Assembly: GCA_900754605.1 (NCBI GenBank)
Contig: CAAEDK010000265.1
Span: 1-50,525, forward strand
Direction of reading: 5' to 3'
Length of the DNA: 50,525 nucleotides
DNA from: an uncultured Oscillospiraceae bacterium
GTDB taxonomy: Bacteria; Bacillota_A; Clostridia; Oscillospirales; Oscillospiraceae
In this document: in pieces, positions 8,023 through 16,001 of the stretch
Layout: each line of letters begins with the position of its first letter
Position numbering within the stretch: position 1 is the stretch's first letter
Notes under the pieces: generated by a model
Told to the model about the DNA's origin: nothing
What the model saw: the letters and a program-made list of their open reading frames with translations, nothing else
Database searches by the model: none
Position numbers and translations under genes: made by a program

Positions 8023-8412
8023 TCACACCTCCGTTTCCAGCCGTTTCCCGGCCACGATGGTCACCTTTTCCAGTACCATGTCACCCAGGGTTCCGGTCTC
8101 CTGGATCCCACTCCACTGGCAGTTGGAATAGATGATCTTCCGGTCCGGCTTGCAGATCACAAGAGAAAAATCGCTCAAACCGTAGAAGTCGATCCCATCC
8201 CGGATGGCCTCGTCCGTGGCGTACAGACGGGTCAGCTCCAGCACATGGGTGGTCTGACCGGGGACAGTGGCCACCGGCTCCTCCTCGCCGAAGGCCTCCA
8301 CCGCCCGGCTGGTCTTGGAGGCCCTGGCGGTATAGCTCTGCACTACCGCCGCCTTGACCCCGTTCACCTCCAGATAGATGTCGCTGCTGGTGGGAAATCC
8401 CGCGATGCTCAA
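8023..8412 (-). CDS. Phage tail tube protein (XkdM-like)
   Basis: A 129-residue protein, the expected size for the inner tube of a contractile tail, located just behind the sheath gene. It is beta-rich with an N-terminal segment (MSIAGFPTSSDIYLEVNGVKA) and a central loop and helix, and a C-terminal EKVTIVAGKRLE strand typical of XkdM-like tubes. The start has GGAGGGAGTACATT 5 bases upstream. It forms hexameric rings stacked inside the sheath. Confidence 0.85.
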   Translation of the reverse strand: MSIAGFPTSSDIYLEVNGVKAAVVQSYTARASKTSRAVEAFGEEEPVATVPGQTTHVLELTRLYATDEAIRDGIDFYGLSDFSLVICKPDRKIIYSNCQWSGIQETGTLGDMVLEKVTIVAGKRLETEV

Positions 8413-8431
8413 TGTACTCCCTCCTGTCTCC

Positions 8432-9493
8432 TCAGATGGTAATGCTGGCCGTCAGCCAGATCTGGTTCAGCCCGTGGGCTACCGTAAAGGCAAACTCCAC
8501 CAGGCACACTGTGGGGTTCTCCGGAAGTGCGGTCACCGTCACACCGTCATAGCCGGTGATGATCTCCCGGCTCTTTTTGTTCTCCAGTTCCAGCACTACC
8601 TGAGACCGGATGGCCCCCCGGCTCTGTTCTGTATTTTTTGCACGTCGGAAGCGTGCCCGCAGACTCTCCCGGATGGCCGGGATCACATCGTCTACGATCA
8701 ATACCGTGGACAGTTCCCTCCAGGTGGCGTCCTCGCTCTCTCCAGAGCGGGTCCTGGTGGTGATCCCCCGGACCACCGAGACCGTCCCTGCCGTGCTGTC
8801 CAACGGCATCACACCGCCCCGGACCAGCAAATCAATGTCGTTATCCCCGTACTGGGCGGACAGCCCGTTCAGCCCAAGAAGTTCCGCGCCGCCCAGGGGG
8901 ACCGCTGGATCTCCCTGGCTTGCAATGGCTCCTGCTACCGCCGCCGCGGCGGTGAGACCGGACAGGGCCGTACCGTCCGCCGATACCCCGCCGGGTGCAG
9001 CCAGCACCACCCGTTCGCTGTTCAGCGCCTTGGCCCGGTTTGTAAGTGCAGTGACACTCTCCTCCGCACCTCCGGCCACCACCGCGATGCGCTCTCGCCG
9101 TGCGGCGGAGGAGGCAATCACGCTGTCCCGCAGCTTCTGCTGTACCTCTTGGTCCGTGCTGTCGCACACCACCACGCTGATGTTCTCCAAGCTGGACAGG
9201 GCCGCAAAGGCGGCCTCATAGCCCTCTGCATTTGCCACAGGGATAGCAGCCACTGCCGCCGCCCCGTTGAGCAGGATCACACGGATCAGCTCCGCCATAT
9301 CCTGGCTGTCCGCCTGGCTTCCAAAGGCGGCCACCGCCCCCTCATAGCTGGTAATAGTCTGGATCACGCCGGCCTCCGCCTTGGTGTTCACCGCCGCCAG
9401 ACCCACCGTTTTTCTCCCGCCGCTTCCGCGGACCAGGGAGGACGCGCCGTAGACGGAGTATACCCCCGGGCGCTCGTGTGTGGTCACGTTCAT
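8432..9493 (-). CDS. Contractile tail sheath protein (XkdK-like)
   Basis: A 353-residue sheath protein, identifying the particle as myovirus-type with a contractile tail. The N-terminus (NVTTHERPGVYSVY) matches the sheath start, followed by the variable domain and the conserved C-terminal domain around SIREQSRG-like RAKNTEQSRGAIRSQV and a final beta strand (IWLTASITI) that donates to the neighbouring subunit in sheath polymers. It overlaps the tail terminator gene by 4 bp. The length is on the short side of the family, consistent with a minimal protruding domain. The frame is intact. Confidence 0.9.
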   Translation of the reverse strand: MNVTTHERPGVYSVYGASSLVRGSGGRKTVGLAAVNTKAEAGVIQTITSYEGAVAAFGSQADSQDMAELIRVILLNGAAAVAAIPVANAEGYEAAFAALSSLENISVVVCDSTDQEVQQKLRDSVIASSAARRERIAVVAGGAEESVTALTNRAKALNSERVVLAAPGGVSADGTALSGLTAAAAVAGAIASQGDPAVPLGGAELLGLNGLSAQYGDNDIDLLVRGGVMPLDSTAGTVSVVRGITTRTRSGESEDATWRELSTVLIVDDVIPAIRESLRARFRRAKNTEQSRGAIRSQVVLELENKKSREIITGYDGVTVTALPENPTVCLVEFAFTVAHGLNQIWLTASITI

Positions 9494-9993
9494 GGATGAC
9501 TCTCCCCTCTGACCTCAAAGTCCAAAAATGCACCGCTCGGTTCTGTCACGGCGTACAGGCAGGCGGTGCATACTGCCTGGGCTGGCCGTTTCAGCAGACG
9601 GCTCTCCCGGTCGTACCCGGTCTCACCGCAGGAAAACTCCCGTATATCCAGTCCCACCGGGCCTGCACCGGCGCAGGCCCCGGCCAGCTGGTCCAGGGCG
9701 GCCTGCATGGCCGCTTCTCCAAGCTGGGGCGGTGCATAGAGATCCAATCCGAAGGTGAGCTGCACTTTCTGACCATATACCTCCACCCACTGCTCCCGCT
9801 CCCTGTCGTATCGTTCACCCAGATAGTGCTGAAATCCCGCGGGTCCTGCCTGGCATCTCCGGAGAGAGACCACGGCCACCGGTCCATCCAACCTCTCCCG
9901 GGGCTCCACTGGCCAGTCGGTCATGGCTTGGAGTCCCTGCTCCCGCAGAAAAGCTGCCAGCTTTTCCCGGAGCCCGTCCAGCCCGCCGCTCAT
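9490..9993 (-). CDS. Tail terminator / head-tail joining protein (XkdJ-like)
   Basis: About 167 residues, between the connector genes and the sheath. In this order the product is normally the tail terminator that caps the tube at the neck. It has a helical N-terminus (LDGLREKLAAFLREQGLQ), central beta strands (VAVVSLRRC...) and a C-terminal beta segment (TACLYAVTEPSGAFLDFEV). I chose ATG 9993, which overlaps the upstream stop as ATGA and has GGAGG 7 bases before it. A longer frame to 10032 lacks that site. Family assignment comes mainly from position and size. Confidence 0.6.
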   Translation of the reverse strand: MSGGLDGLREKLAAFLREQGLQAMTDWPVEPRERLDGPVAVVSLRRCQAGPAGFQHYLGERYDREREQWVEVYGQKVQLTFGLDLYAPPQLGEAAMQAALDQLAGACAGAGPVGLDIREFSCGETGYDRESRLLKRPAQAVCTACLYAVTEPSGAFLDFEVRGESHP

Positions 9994-10319
9994 GCGCCCG
10001 CCTCCCGGTCTCTGGGCCGGAGCACCGCCCACATATGGGAGGTCCGGCCTCCGGCTTGAATCGGATACGCGGTCTGGACCTCATAGCCGGTCCCATTCCA
10101 CTCCACCCAGCACCCAGGCGTCAGCGGCTCCTCCGGCTTTCCGAGATATAAAAAGCGGTCCTCACGCCGCAGGCCCAGGGGACTGGGGGCCTCCTGGGCC
10201 CGGTCCCGCTCTGTGACCGGCTGGAGGAACGCCTGTGTCCGTACCGTCTCCTCTCCCCGGTGAAGGGCCACGCTCTGCCCGTACCGAGCCAGCAGGGCAG
10301 CCCATTCCCGCTCCATCAT
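9990..10319 (-). CDS. Head closure / connector protein
   Basis: A 109-residue protein in the head-tail connector block. Its beta-rich sequence (RFLYLGKPEEPLTPGCWVEWNGTGYEVQ) resembles stopper-type head-closure proteins that sit below the portal. Start is the ATG at 10319 overlapping the TGA of the upstream gene (two ATG codons in a row, 10319 and 10316). The longer frame to 10478 has no ribosome site and lies inside the upstream gene. I do not recognise an exact family. Confidence 0.55.
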   Translation of the reverse strand: MMEREWAALLARYGQSVALHRGEETVRTQAFLQPVTERDRAQEAPSPLGLRREDRFLYLGKPEEPLTPGCWVEWNGTGYEVQTAYPIQAGGRTSHMWAVLRPRDREAGA

Positions 10320-10657
10320 CCTGCCACCCCCCGAAAGGAAAATCCGCGATCTGCCAGATACGGAGCCATCAGCCGCTCCGCCTGGGCGGTCAGTTCCGCC
10401 GCTCCCTGACCGGTTCTGTGGATGGTCAGGTCTCCGGCAGTGAAGGAAGAGACGCCCGACTCCCCCGCCTGGAGCCATGCCAGTACCATCCAGGCGGCCG
10501 CCGGTACAAAGGCGCTCTCACAGTCCTCCGGCATCAGGCCGGGGCGCAGCCGCCCCGCTAGTTCCGTCTCCGCCGCCTGGCAGAGCATGACCAGCAGTTC
10601 CTCCTGATCCATCCCGCCCCCCAGGGTGCGGACCAGGGCTTGGATCCGCCCGGTCAC
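10316..10657 (-). CDS. Head-tail adaptor protein (gp6/XkdH-like)
   Basis: A 113-residue, mostly helical protein directly after the capsid gene, the usual place of the adaptor ring that binds the portal. Helices around MDQEELLVMLCQAAETEL and AAAWMVLAWLQAGESG followed by a short beta and helix (LTAQAERLMAPYL) resemble gp6-like connectors. The GTG start overlaps the capsid stop as GTGA. Assigned by order and fold pattern. Confidence 0.6.
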   Translation of the reverse strand: MTGRIQALVRTLGGGMDQEELLVMLCQAAETELAGRLRPGLMPEDCESAFVPAAAWMVLAWLQAGESGVSSFTAGDLTIHRTGQGAAELTAQAERLMAPYLADRGFSFRGVAG

Positions 10658-11676
10658 GACGCCTTCACCGTCAGCACGCGGGAGGCGCCCTGGAACAGCT
10701 TGGCAAAGCCGCTGATGGTGGTGATGGCCGCACGCTCCAGCTGCCGGTCGATCAGCTTGTCGTACTCCACCATCACATCACTGCCCTGCACCAGTTCCAG
10801 GGCATACCGCTTGTCCAGGCCGATGGCGGTGTTTTTGGGCAGCACGGAGGTCCGCAGCAGGGTGGCGCCCAGGGGGGTGGCCAGCTTTCCGGTCCCCTGG
10901 AAGTTCAGGCCGGTGAGGGGATTCTGGAACTCCGCCAGCTTGAGCATCTTCAGCAGTACATCGGAGCTGACCAGCAGTGTGTTCATCTCATAGGGGTCAA
11001 AGGCCGCCCAAAAGTCCACCAGTTCGTCATAGGTGAGCACACCGGCCCCCTTGGTTTCCGAGACAGCCGCAGCGTTGCCGTTGCCGTCCCCGTGGATCAG
11101 CACATCCACTGCGTCAGCCAGCAGCATCTGGGCAATGTGGCTGCCGATCTGGCGCAGAGTCACGGAGAACAGATCCAGCTTCTGATAGCGCACCGCCTCA
11201 TAGCTGGCCACCAGCATCCGGCCCCGCTTGCGCAGCTTCACCAGATTGGCCTGGACCTGAATGGTGGTGGCGGGAATGGATGCGCCCTCGTCCACCGCCT
11301 TCAGCTCCTTGCTGTCCCCTCCGGCCTGGGCGGTGATGGAGCGGTAGTCCATTCCCTCGAACCGGGTAGTGGCGGCTGTAATGGAGGGGAGCAGGTCCCC
11401 CTCCTCCATACCCTGGCGCACCGAGCGGGCAATGTACTCCGGAAAGAGCACCGCGGAGTCCGCAGTGCGGAAGAACTTCTCCACCGGGTCGGAGGCCGCC
11501 CCCCGCACCTTGATGTCAAAGCGCTTCAGCTGCCGCTGAAAGGCATCCAGCCCCTCCATTCCAGTTCCCTGATACTGCTCGGATGGATCCAGCCGCTCCA
11601 GCACCTGAGTAAAGGAACGGCCCGCCTCCTGATACATCCCCTTTTCCAGTTTGATCGTGTCACAATGATTTGCCAT
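10654..11676 (-). CDS. Major capsid protein (HK97 fold)
   Basis: About 340 residues. It forms the icosahedral shell. The sequence shows the N-terminal helix (NHCDTIKLEKGMYQEAGRSF), the long spine and E-loop region (DSKELKAVDEGASIPATTIQVQ with the R-rich LRKRGRMLVASYE), a P-domain and a C-terminal A-domain (GSDVMVEYDKLIDRQLERAAI). I chose ATG 11676 because GAGGAGG lies 8 bases upstream; the frame continues to 11748 through the preceding intergenic region without support. Capsid presence shows that the particle is not a simple tail-only bacteriocin such as a tailocin. Confidence 0.88.
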   Translation of the reverse strand: MANHCDTIKLEKGMYQEAGRSFTQVLERLDPSEQYQGTGMEGLDAFQRQLKRFDIKVRGAASDPVEKFFRTADSAVLFPEYIARSVRQGMEEGDLLPSITAATTRFEGMDYRSITAQAGGDSKELKAVDEGASIPATTIQVQANLVKLRKRGRMLVASYEAVRYQKLDLFSVTLRQIGSHIAQMLLADAVDVLIHGDGNGNAAAVSETKGAGVLTYDELVDFWAAFDPYEMNTLLVSSDVLLKMLKLAEFQNPLTGLNFQGTGKLATPLGATLLRTSVLPKNTAIGLDKRYALELVQGSDVMVEYDKLIDRQLERAAITTISGFAKLFQGASRVLTVKAS

Positions 11677-11698
11677 ATTGAATGCCTCCTCTCTGAAC

Positions 11699-12043
11699 TT
11701 ACAGATAGACCACGGCGGTGTGACCGCTGTTGTCCGCACTGACCACAAGAACCTCTGTACCTCCGGCGGAGGCGGGCTTCACGCCGCCGGCCCCGTCGGC
11801 GGCCAGCTTCACCCGGCCCAGCGTCACCGTGCCAGAGGTAGGTACGCAGGCGAATCCCTTCACCTGTACCCCGGCGAACCCGCTCCGCACCGACAGGGCC
11901 AGCCCGCAGAAGGCGTCTCCGTCTGTGCAGGCCCCCACCTCGCCGTTCCCGGTGATTTTTACTACCTGACCGGGCTTCACGTCCTCTCGGGCCGCAAAGG
12001 TAGCGGTCACTATGCCGATGTCCTCAAACGATACTTTGCTCAT
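11699..12043 (-). CDS. Head decoration protein
   Basis: A 114-residue protein between the protease and capsid genes. It is rich in short beta strands and glycine (VKPGQVVKITGNGEVGACTDGDAF, LALSVRSGFAGVQVKG), matching the small beta-barrel decoration or capsid-cement proteins of phages (DUF2190-like). The ATG is preceded by AGGAGGAGTCAGA. It probably binds the capsid surface and stabilises it. Confidence 0.7.
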   Translation of the reverse strand: MSKVSFEDIGIVTATFAAREDVKPGQVVKITGNGEVGACTDGDAFCGLALSVRSGFAGVQVKGFACVPTSGTVTLGRVKLAADGAGGVKPASAGGTEVLVVSADNSGHTAVVYL

Positions 12044-12074
12044 TCTGACTCCTCCTTTGATGGTTTTCTCTGGC

Positions 12075-13016
12075 TTAAATCAAAAACGCTCCGTCCTCCC
12101 GGGGATCCTCTTCCGGCTTCTGGGCATATTCCAGCTGGACCGGCAGGGGATAATGCTCCCGGGCCCTGGCCTGATAGACTTCTTTCAGCGCCTGAAGTTC
12201 CTCGACGTCCAGCTTGTTCACAATTTGCTTCTGGACAGTCCGGTCCAAACCTCCATTGGCCAGCGCCCCCAGCCGCACCACCTCCTCCCGAAGGGAGGAC
12301 AGCCACTTTCGGCCCAGGGCAGCCTCCCGCTCCAGCCCGTCCAGTTCTCGGATACACCAGTCCCGGCCTGCCGCCAATTCTCTGAGGGTCTGTACCGGCT
12401 CCCCAACGGAACAAAGCACTTTCACCACGCCGGCTCTGGGCTGGGCAGGTACTGCTACAAAGGAGAACTCATAGGCGTCCACGGCTTCTTCCAGCTCAAA
12501 AAAACACCGAGCCCCGTCGTAGATCTCTCCGGGCTTGTGCCCGCAGTCCTGCCCACGCTCCGCACCGCAGATGGCGCACACCGCCCGCTCCACAGCGCAG
12601 CCTACGCTGACTTCTTTCTTGATTCCCCCCTCGATCTCCGCGATCAGGCTCTGGTTGTCCGGGGTACGCACCATATAGGCCCACCCCTTCAGCCAGCAGT
12701 AGCCGTCCCCCGCCTGGGTGAGTCGCTCCGGCTCCCGCACCACCTCCGTGCGGTAGAGCCGGGCAGCCTGGCCCCGCGCACTCCAGCTGTGGTCGAACAG
12801 CCCGCTCTTACCCACAAACAGAGGGGCCAGCTGCTCCAGAGTTTTCTCCGGAAACCGCTCCTGGTCCCGGTCCACCTCGTTGTCACATAGGCACAGGGAG
12901 AATGCATATACCTCCTGTGCAGACAGAGAGGCCCGGCTCAGCCGGTTGATGTCCTCCAGATGGCCTGGCAGCAGGCCGCTGCCGGCGGGCTGCCGGGATG
13001 TTTTTTGGATCCTCAT
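12075..13016 (-). CDS. Prohead protease with C-terminal scaffold-like region
   Basis: About 313 residues. The N-terminal two thirds is an HK97-type maturation protease that processes the capsid precursor; the catalytic histidine is likely in the LFDHSWSA segment and the serine in KKEVSVGCAV. The C-terminal third is helical and charged (LREEVVRLGALANGG, LQALKEVYQARA) and could be a scaffold. An internal Cys/His cluster (CAICGAERGQDCGH) suggests a bound zinc. The ATG at 13016 overlaps the portal stop by 4 bp; the longer frame to 13106 is inside the portal gene. Separate scaffold genes are absent, in line with the fusion. Confidence 0.8.
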   Translation of the reverse strand: MRIQKTSRQPAGSGLLPGHLEDINRLSRASLSAQEVYAFSLCLCDNEVDRDQERFPEKTLEQLAPLFVGKSGLFDHSWSARGQAARLYRTEVVREPERLTQAGDGYCWLKGWAYMVRTPDNQSLIAEIEGGIKKEVSVGCAVERAVCAICGAERGQDCGHKPGEIYDGARCFFELEEAVDAYEFSFVAVPAQPRAGVVKVLCSVGEPVQTLRELAAGRDWCIRELDGLEREAALGRKWLSSLREEVVRLGALANGGLDRTVQKQIVNKLDVEELQALKEVYQARAREHYPLPVQLEYAQKPEEDPREDGAFLI

Positions 13017-14155
13017 GTGTTCTCCTTTCCGATCTGTTCCGCCTGGGCGTGATAGAGCTCCGCCCGGGCCTCCTCCACCAGATCCTGCAAATTGATGTCC
13101 TCCCACTCCACCTCCAGCTCTTCAGGCCAGCCGTGGAGCCTCAGCCACAGCTGGCACACCCGCCGGACCGTGGGCTCCAGACTCCTGCGGATAGCGGTGA
13201 TTTCGCTGGTAAGAAGGTCGGCCTGCTGGGTGCTCATCCGTTCTGTGGACGACCAAGACAGACCCAGCAGAAAGGGTGGGATCCCGGTCCGTGCAATCAA
13301 CTGTTCCAAGATCTGCCGCACCGGGACCTCGCTGTCCAGCACCTGGCTGTCCGCGCCGATGACTTTGATATCCACATCTCCAACTGCCACAAAGTCCCGC
13401 ACTGCTCCCTGACGGCCCGCCTGCATGGCGGCGGACCACTCCCGGGCAATCTGCTGTCCGCGTTCCTGGGCGGAAAGCCCGTCCCGCTCCCCAGGTCGGC
13501 ACACCACTGCGAAGCGCAGGTTTCCCGCCCGTTCCCAGTTCTGCCCCAGTGCCTGATAGATCTTCAGCAGGATCCCGCTCAGAAACGGCATGGAGCGCAG
13601 CAGCGATACCCCGTATGGGTTATCTGTCCCCGGCTGAAATGGGGTGAAAAGCAGCAGTTCCTGCCAAGGCAATTCTACCGGCTGACCATCCCGCCCCCGG
13701 ACGCACAGCCGGAACTCCAAGGGCGTCTCTCCCTCTCGTATTTCGATCTGTCCGGGGTCAGCACACAGCAGTGCAGCAATGTCCCGTCCCTCCCGATCCA
13801 GCACCATCTCCCCTACTCCCTGACCACAGGTCAGCATCGAGTCTAGATACTGGTCCAGAAAGGACTGGATCCCCCGCTGTCCGCGGCCGGTGTCCACCTC
13901 CCGAAGGAAGCGCTCCAATCTCGCCTGGGCCGCCCCCGCTCCGCACCGGACCTGTACGCCTCCGCACAGCCTCACCAGCTTCATCAGAGCGGCATCAACG
14001 ATTGGTACCGCCTCCCGGATGGTTCGATACAGCTCCAGTTCTCCCCGGCGCAGGGGCATATACCGGTCCAGTGCACCAAATGGATGTCCCTCCTGGTTCC
14101 GCAGCTGGACCTCAGGCGTCTGCACCACCGGTTTCTTCCGCATAAACCATTTCAA
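13013..14155 (-). CDS. Phage portal protein
   Basis: About 380 residues. It forms the dodecameric ring through which DNA enters the capsid. Recognised by the MRKKPVV start, the basic ALMKLVRLCGG region, the conserved PYGVSLLRSMPFLSG stretch and the FAVVCRPG/PFLLGLS segments near the end. The start is uncertain: a TTG at 14155 has GGAGG (minus strand, 14167-14163) 7 bases upstream, while the ATG at 14143 lies inside it. The 5' frame to 14458 is artefactual because it crosses the hairpin-rich insert and the duplicated terL end. It is followed by the protease with a 4-bp overlap. Confidence 0.85.
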   Translation of the reverse strand: MKWFMRKKPVVQTPEVQLRNQEGHPFGALDRYMPLRRGELELYRTIREAVPIVDAALMKLVRLCGGVQVRCGAGAAQARLERFLREVDTGRGQRGIQSFLDQYLDSMLTCGQGVGEMVLDREGRDIAALLCADPGQIEIREGETPLEFRLCVRGRDGQPVELPWQELLLFTPFQPGTDNPYGVSLLRSMPFLSGILLKIYQALGQNWERAGNLRFAVVCRPGERDGLSAQERGQQIAREWSAAMQAGRQGAVRDFVAVGDVDIKVIGADSQVLDSEVPVRQILEQLIARTGIPPFLLGLSWSSTERMSTQQADLLTSEITAIRRSLEPTVRRVCQLWLRLHGWPEELEVEWEDINLQDLVEEARAELYHAQAEQIGKENT

Positions 14156-14207
14156 TTTCTTCCCTCCATTCCCGCTGTTCGGATATGGGCGGCTTCTCTC
14201 ATCCGCC

Positions 14208-14301
14208 GCCCCGCTCCACCGCACCGGCGAAGAACCCTTCTGACCGCCGGCCGGCCACAGTGACCGCGAAATACCGTATATCGTCCATGGCGCGGTCGTG
14301 T
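14208..14301. repeat. 94-bp direct repeat, copy 1 (second copy of terL 3' end)
   Basis: This segment is identical, with one base difference, to 14461-14554. It duplicates the last ~30 codons of terL. It lies in the gap between terL and the portal gene and on the minus strand would encode the same DDIRYFAVTVAGRR-type end. The offset between copies is 253 bp. Confidence 0.9.
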
Positions 14302-14460
14302 CTCCCCACCCGGCCACAGCCGGGCGGGGGCCCCGGATCTCATTTTCCTTGGGCGGAGTGAATCCGCCCTGCGGCAATTTTCCGCTCCGCTTCAAATTGA
14401 CGGCGGCCCCCGCCGCCCCATCGGAGATGGGACCCAGGAACACGCCCACGCCATTCATCC
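14302..14460. repeat. Hairpin-rich 159-bp insert between the repeat copies
   Basis: This stretch lies between the two copies of the 94-bp repeat and contains several nested inverted repeats: GGGCGGA/TCCGCCC (around 14350-14370), CAATTT/AAATTG (around 14375-14398) and GGCGGC/GCCGCC (around 14402-14416). It does not code for a plausible protein on either strand despite being open in the portal frame. It resembles a small palindromic mobile or extragenic repeat. Copies elsewhere could not be checked. Confidence 0.6.
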
Positions 14461-15705
14461 GCCCCGCTCCACCGCACCGGCGAAGAACCCTTCTGACCGC
14501 CGGCCGGCCACAGTGACCGCGAAATACCGTATATCGTCCATGGCGTGGTCGTGTTCCTTGATCACCCGGTCACCGGTGGCTGCGGTGTCCCACCGGTACA
14601 GTCCAAACTCCCGGATGGCGTCCCCGCAGGGGGCGCAGATCACAAGCTGACCAGCCCGGAGCAGTTCTGCGGTGCGCCGGATGCCGGAGAGCACCTCGTT
14701 TTCCGCCCGATATACGGTCCAGCCACGCCGGAGCAGTTCCTCTCGGAAGCTGGCTGCCGACGGGTCCAGCACCACCCCCCGGATGGCCCGCCCGCCTGCC
14801 AGCCGGGCCAAATCGTCGGCGTATTCCCCATCGGTCTGCTGCCGCCCATTTTTTCGGGAATCATAATAGAATTCCGCTGTTCGATACCACACGCCATCCT
14901 TCTTTCCCCACAACCCCATAGAGGTAGGGTTCACTGTCCCATAGTCACAAGAAATGTACCACGGCCCATCCAGATCTTCTGGAACAGGCTGCACCAACTC
15001 AGGGCCAAAAAAGTCATAGACCAGCCCTTCCGCCACTGCCCATTCTCCTAGCACAAACCTTCGATAGAAGGTTCCTCGGAACATAGCCTCATATCGTGCC
15101 AGGACATTCGGGGCTAACCCAGGATTATCCGCCATGGTGAAGGTCAGATGCAGTGCTCCTTTCTTCTCCGCCTTCCGGATCCACTCCTGATAGAACCAGT
15201 GCCCTGGGCTCTCCGGGTTGCAAGTGAACCACAGCCGGCTCCCTTCCACTGAGCACCGGGCGCAGACCTGTTCCACAAAGGATCGGGGCATCAGCACCAC
15301 CTCATCCAACAAGGCCCCAGCCAGAGTGACGCCCTGGATCAGACCGGCGGCCCGCTCATCTGCTCCACCGAACAAAAGGAATGTATTCTCCCGTTCCCCC
15401 AACCGCAGAGTGATCTGCCCCCGGGAGATTCGTTCCGTCCAGGAGAAGCCCAGCACCCGCAGGATGGGCTGTACCTCGGACCAGAGATTCCTCCGCACTG
15501 ATTGGATGGTCTTGCCGCACAAAGCAAAGCGTCTTCCCTGAAAGGAAAGCATCGCCCAGCACAGGAAGGACAGTCCTGCACACAGGGTCTTTCCGCTGCG
15601 TACCGCCCCATCGCAGATCAGGGCCTGATAGCCGCAGTCTGGAGAACTGGGCCGCCACCAGGTTAGGACCCTCCGCTGCTTTGGGGAAAAGACCATCGGT
15701 GTCAC
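14455..15705 (-). CDS. terL: Large terminase subunit
   Basis: A 416-residue protein with an N-terminal ATPase and C-terminal nuclease, which packages DNA into the capsid. Walker A is GAVRSGKT at residues 33-40, a Walker B LLDEVVLM follows near 140, and acidic nuclease residues lie in SCDYGTVNPT, VVLDPSAASF and HAMDDIRYF. The GTG start overlaps the terS stop as GTGA. Its 3' end is duplicated in the 94-bp direct repeat just downstream, but the gene itself is complete. Confidence 0.9.
   Translation of the reverse strand: MTPMVFSPKQRRVLTWWRPSSPDCGYQALICDGAVRSGKTLCAGLSFLCWAMLSFQGRRFALCGKTIQSVRRNLWSEVQPILRVLGFSWTERISRGQITLRLGERENTFLLFGGADERAAGLIQGVTLAGALLDEVVLMPRSFVEQVCARCSVEGSRLWFTCNPESPGHWFYQEWIRKAEKKGALHLTFTMADNPGLAPNVLARYEAMFRGTFYRRFVLGEWAVAEGLVYDFFGPELVQPVPEDLDGPWYISCDYGTVNPTSMGLWGKKDGVWYRTAEFYYDSRKNGRQQTDGEYADDLARLAGGRAIRGVVLDPSAASFREELLRRGWTVYRAENEVLSGIRRTAELLRAGQLVICAPCGDAIREFGLYRWDTAATGDRVIKEHDHAMDDIRYFAVTVAGRRSEGFFAGAVERGG
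14461..14554. repeat. 94-bp direct repeat, copy 2 (inside terL)
   Basis: This copy forms the end of the intact terL gene. It matches 14208-14301 with a single substitution near its upstream end (position 14546 against 14293). Probably the original copy, since the reading frame is complete here. Confidence 0.9.
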
Positions 15706-16001
15706 TCCTCACGATCCTCCATTCGCCGGAACAGCTGCTCAAGCTGCTCCTCGCCGCTGGGGCCGCTCAGTTCCAGAAGGCGCTCCAGTGCCTTCATCCG
15801 GTCAGTAAACTTCAACTCTACCGTCCCAGCTCCACTCCGCCGGAATTCCGTCAGGGCGGCTAAGTCCAGCCGGCCGATAGACTCCCGCTCCTCCTCCGGA
15901 AGATAGGCCAGCTTCACCGCATCATTTACTTTGGCGCAGGCCAAGCGCCGCATTTGCTCCAGAAGGATGTCCCGGCTCAGCCGGCTTCCAATCTTCTTCA
16001 C
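15702..16001 (-). CDS. Small terminase subunit
   Basis: A 99-residue protein at the promoter end of the phage-type operon and directly before terL. It is helical with an N-terminal helix-turn-helix-like region (SRDILLEQMRRLACAKVNDAVKLAYL) that would recognise packaging DNA, and a charged helical C-terminus. I set the start at GTG 16001 because AGGAGGGATAGT lies immediately upstream; a GTG at 16016 is in frame but has no site. Identified mainly from position next to terL. Confidence 0.65.
   Translation of the reverse strand: MKKIGSRLSRDILLEQMRRLACAKVNDAVKLAYLPEEERESIGRLDLAALTEFRRSGAGTVELKFTDRMKALERLLELSGPSGEEQLEQLFRRMEDREE

Noticed and set aside
8378..9499. A long plus-strand reading frame of 373 codons opposite the sheath gene
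   Set aside because: It is the shadow of the sheath coding strand in GC-rich DNA, has no ribosome site and no recognisable protein pattern.
14156..14458. N-terminal extension of the portal gene to 14458
   Set aside because: It crosses the hairpin insert and the duplicated terL end, and the portal-like sequence starts only at about 14155, where a ribosome site is present.
2777..16001. Tailocin (tail-only bacteriocin) reading of the operon
   Set aside because: Terminase, portal, protease, decoration and capsid genes are present and intact, which tail-only particles lack.
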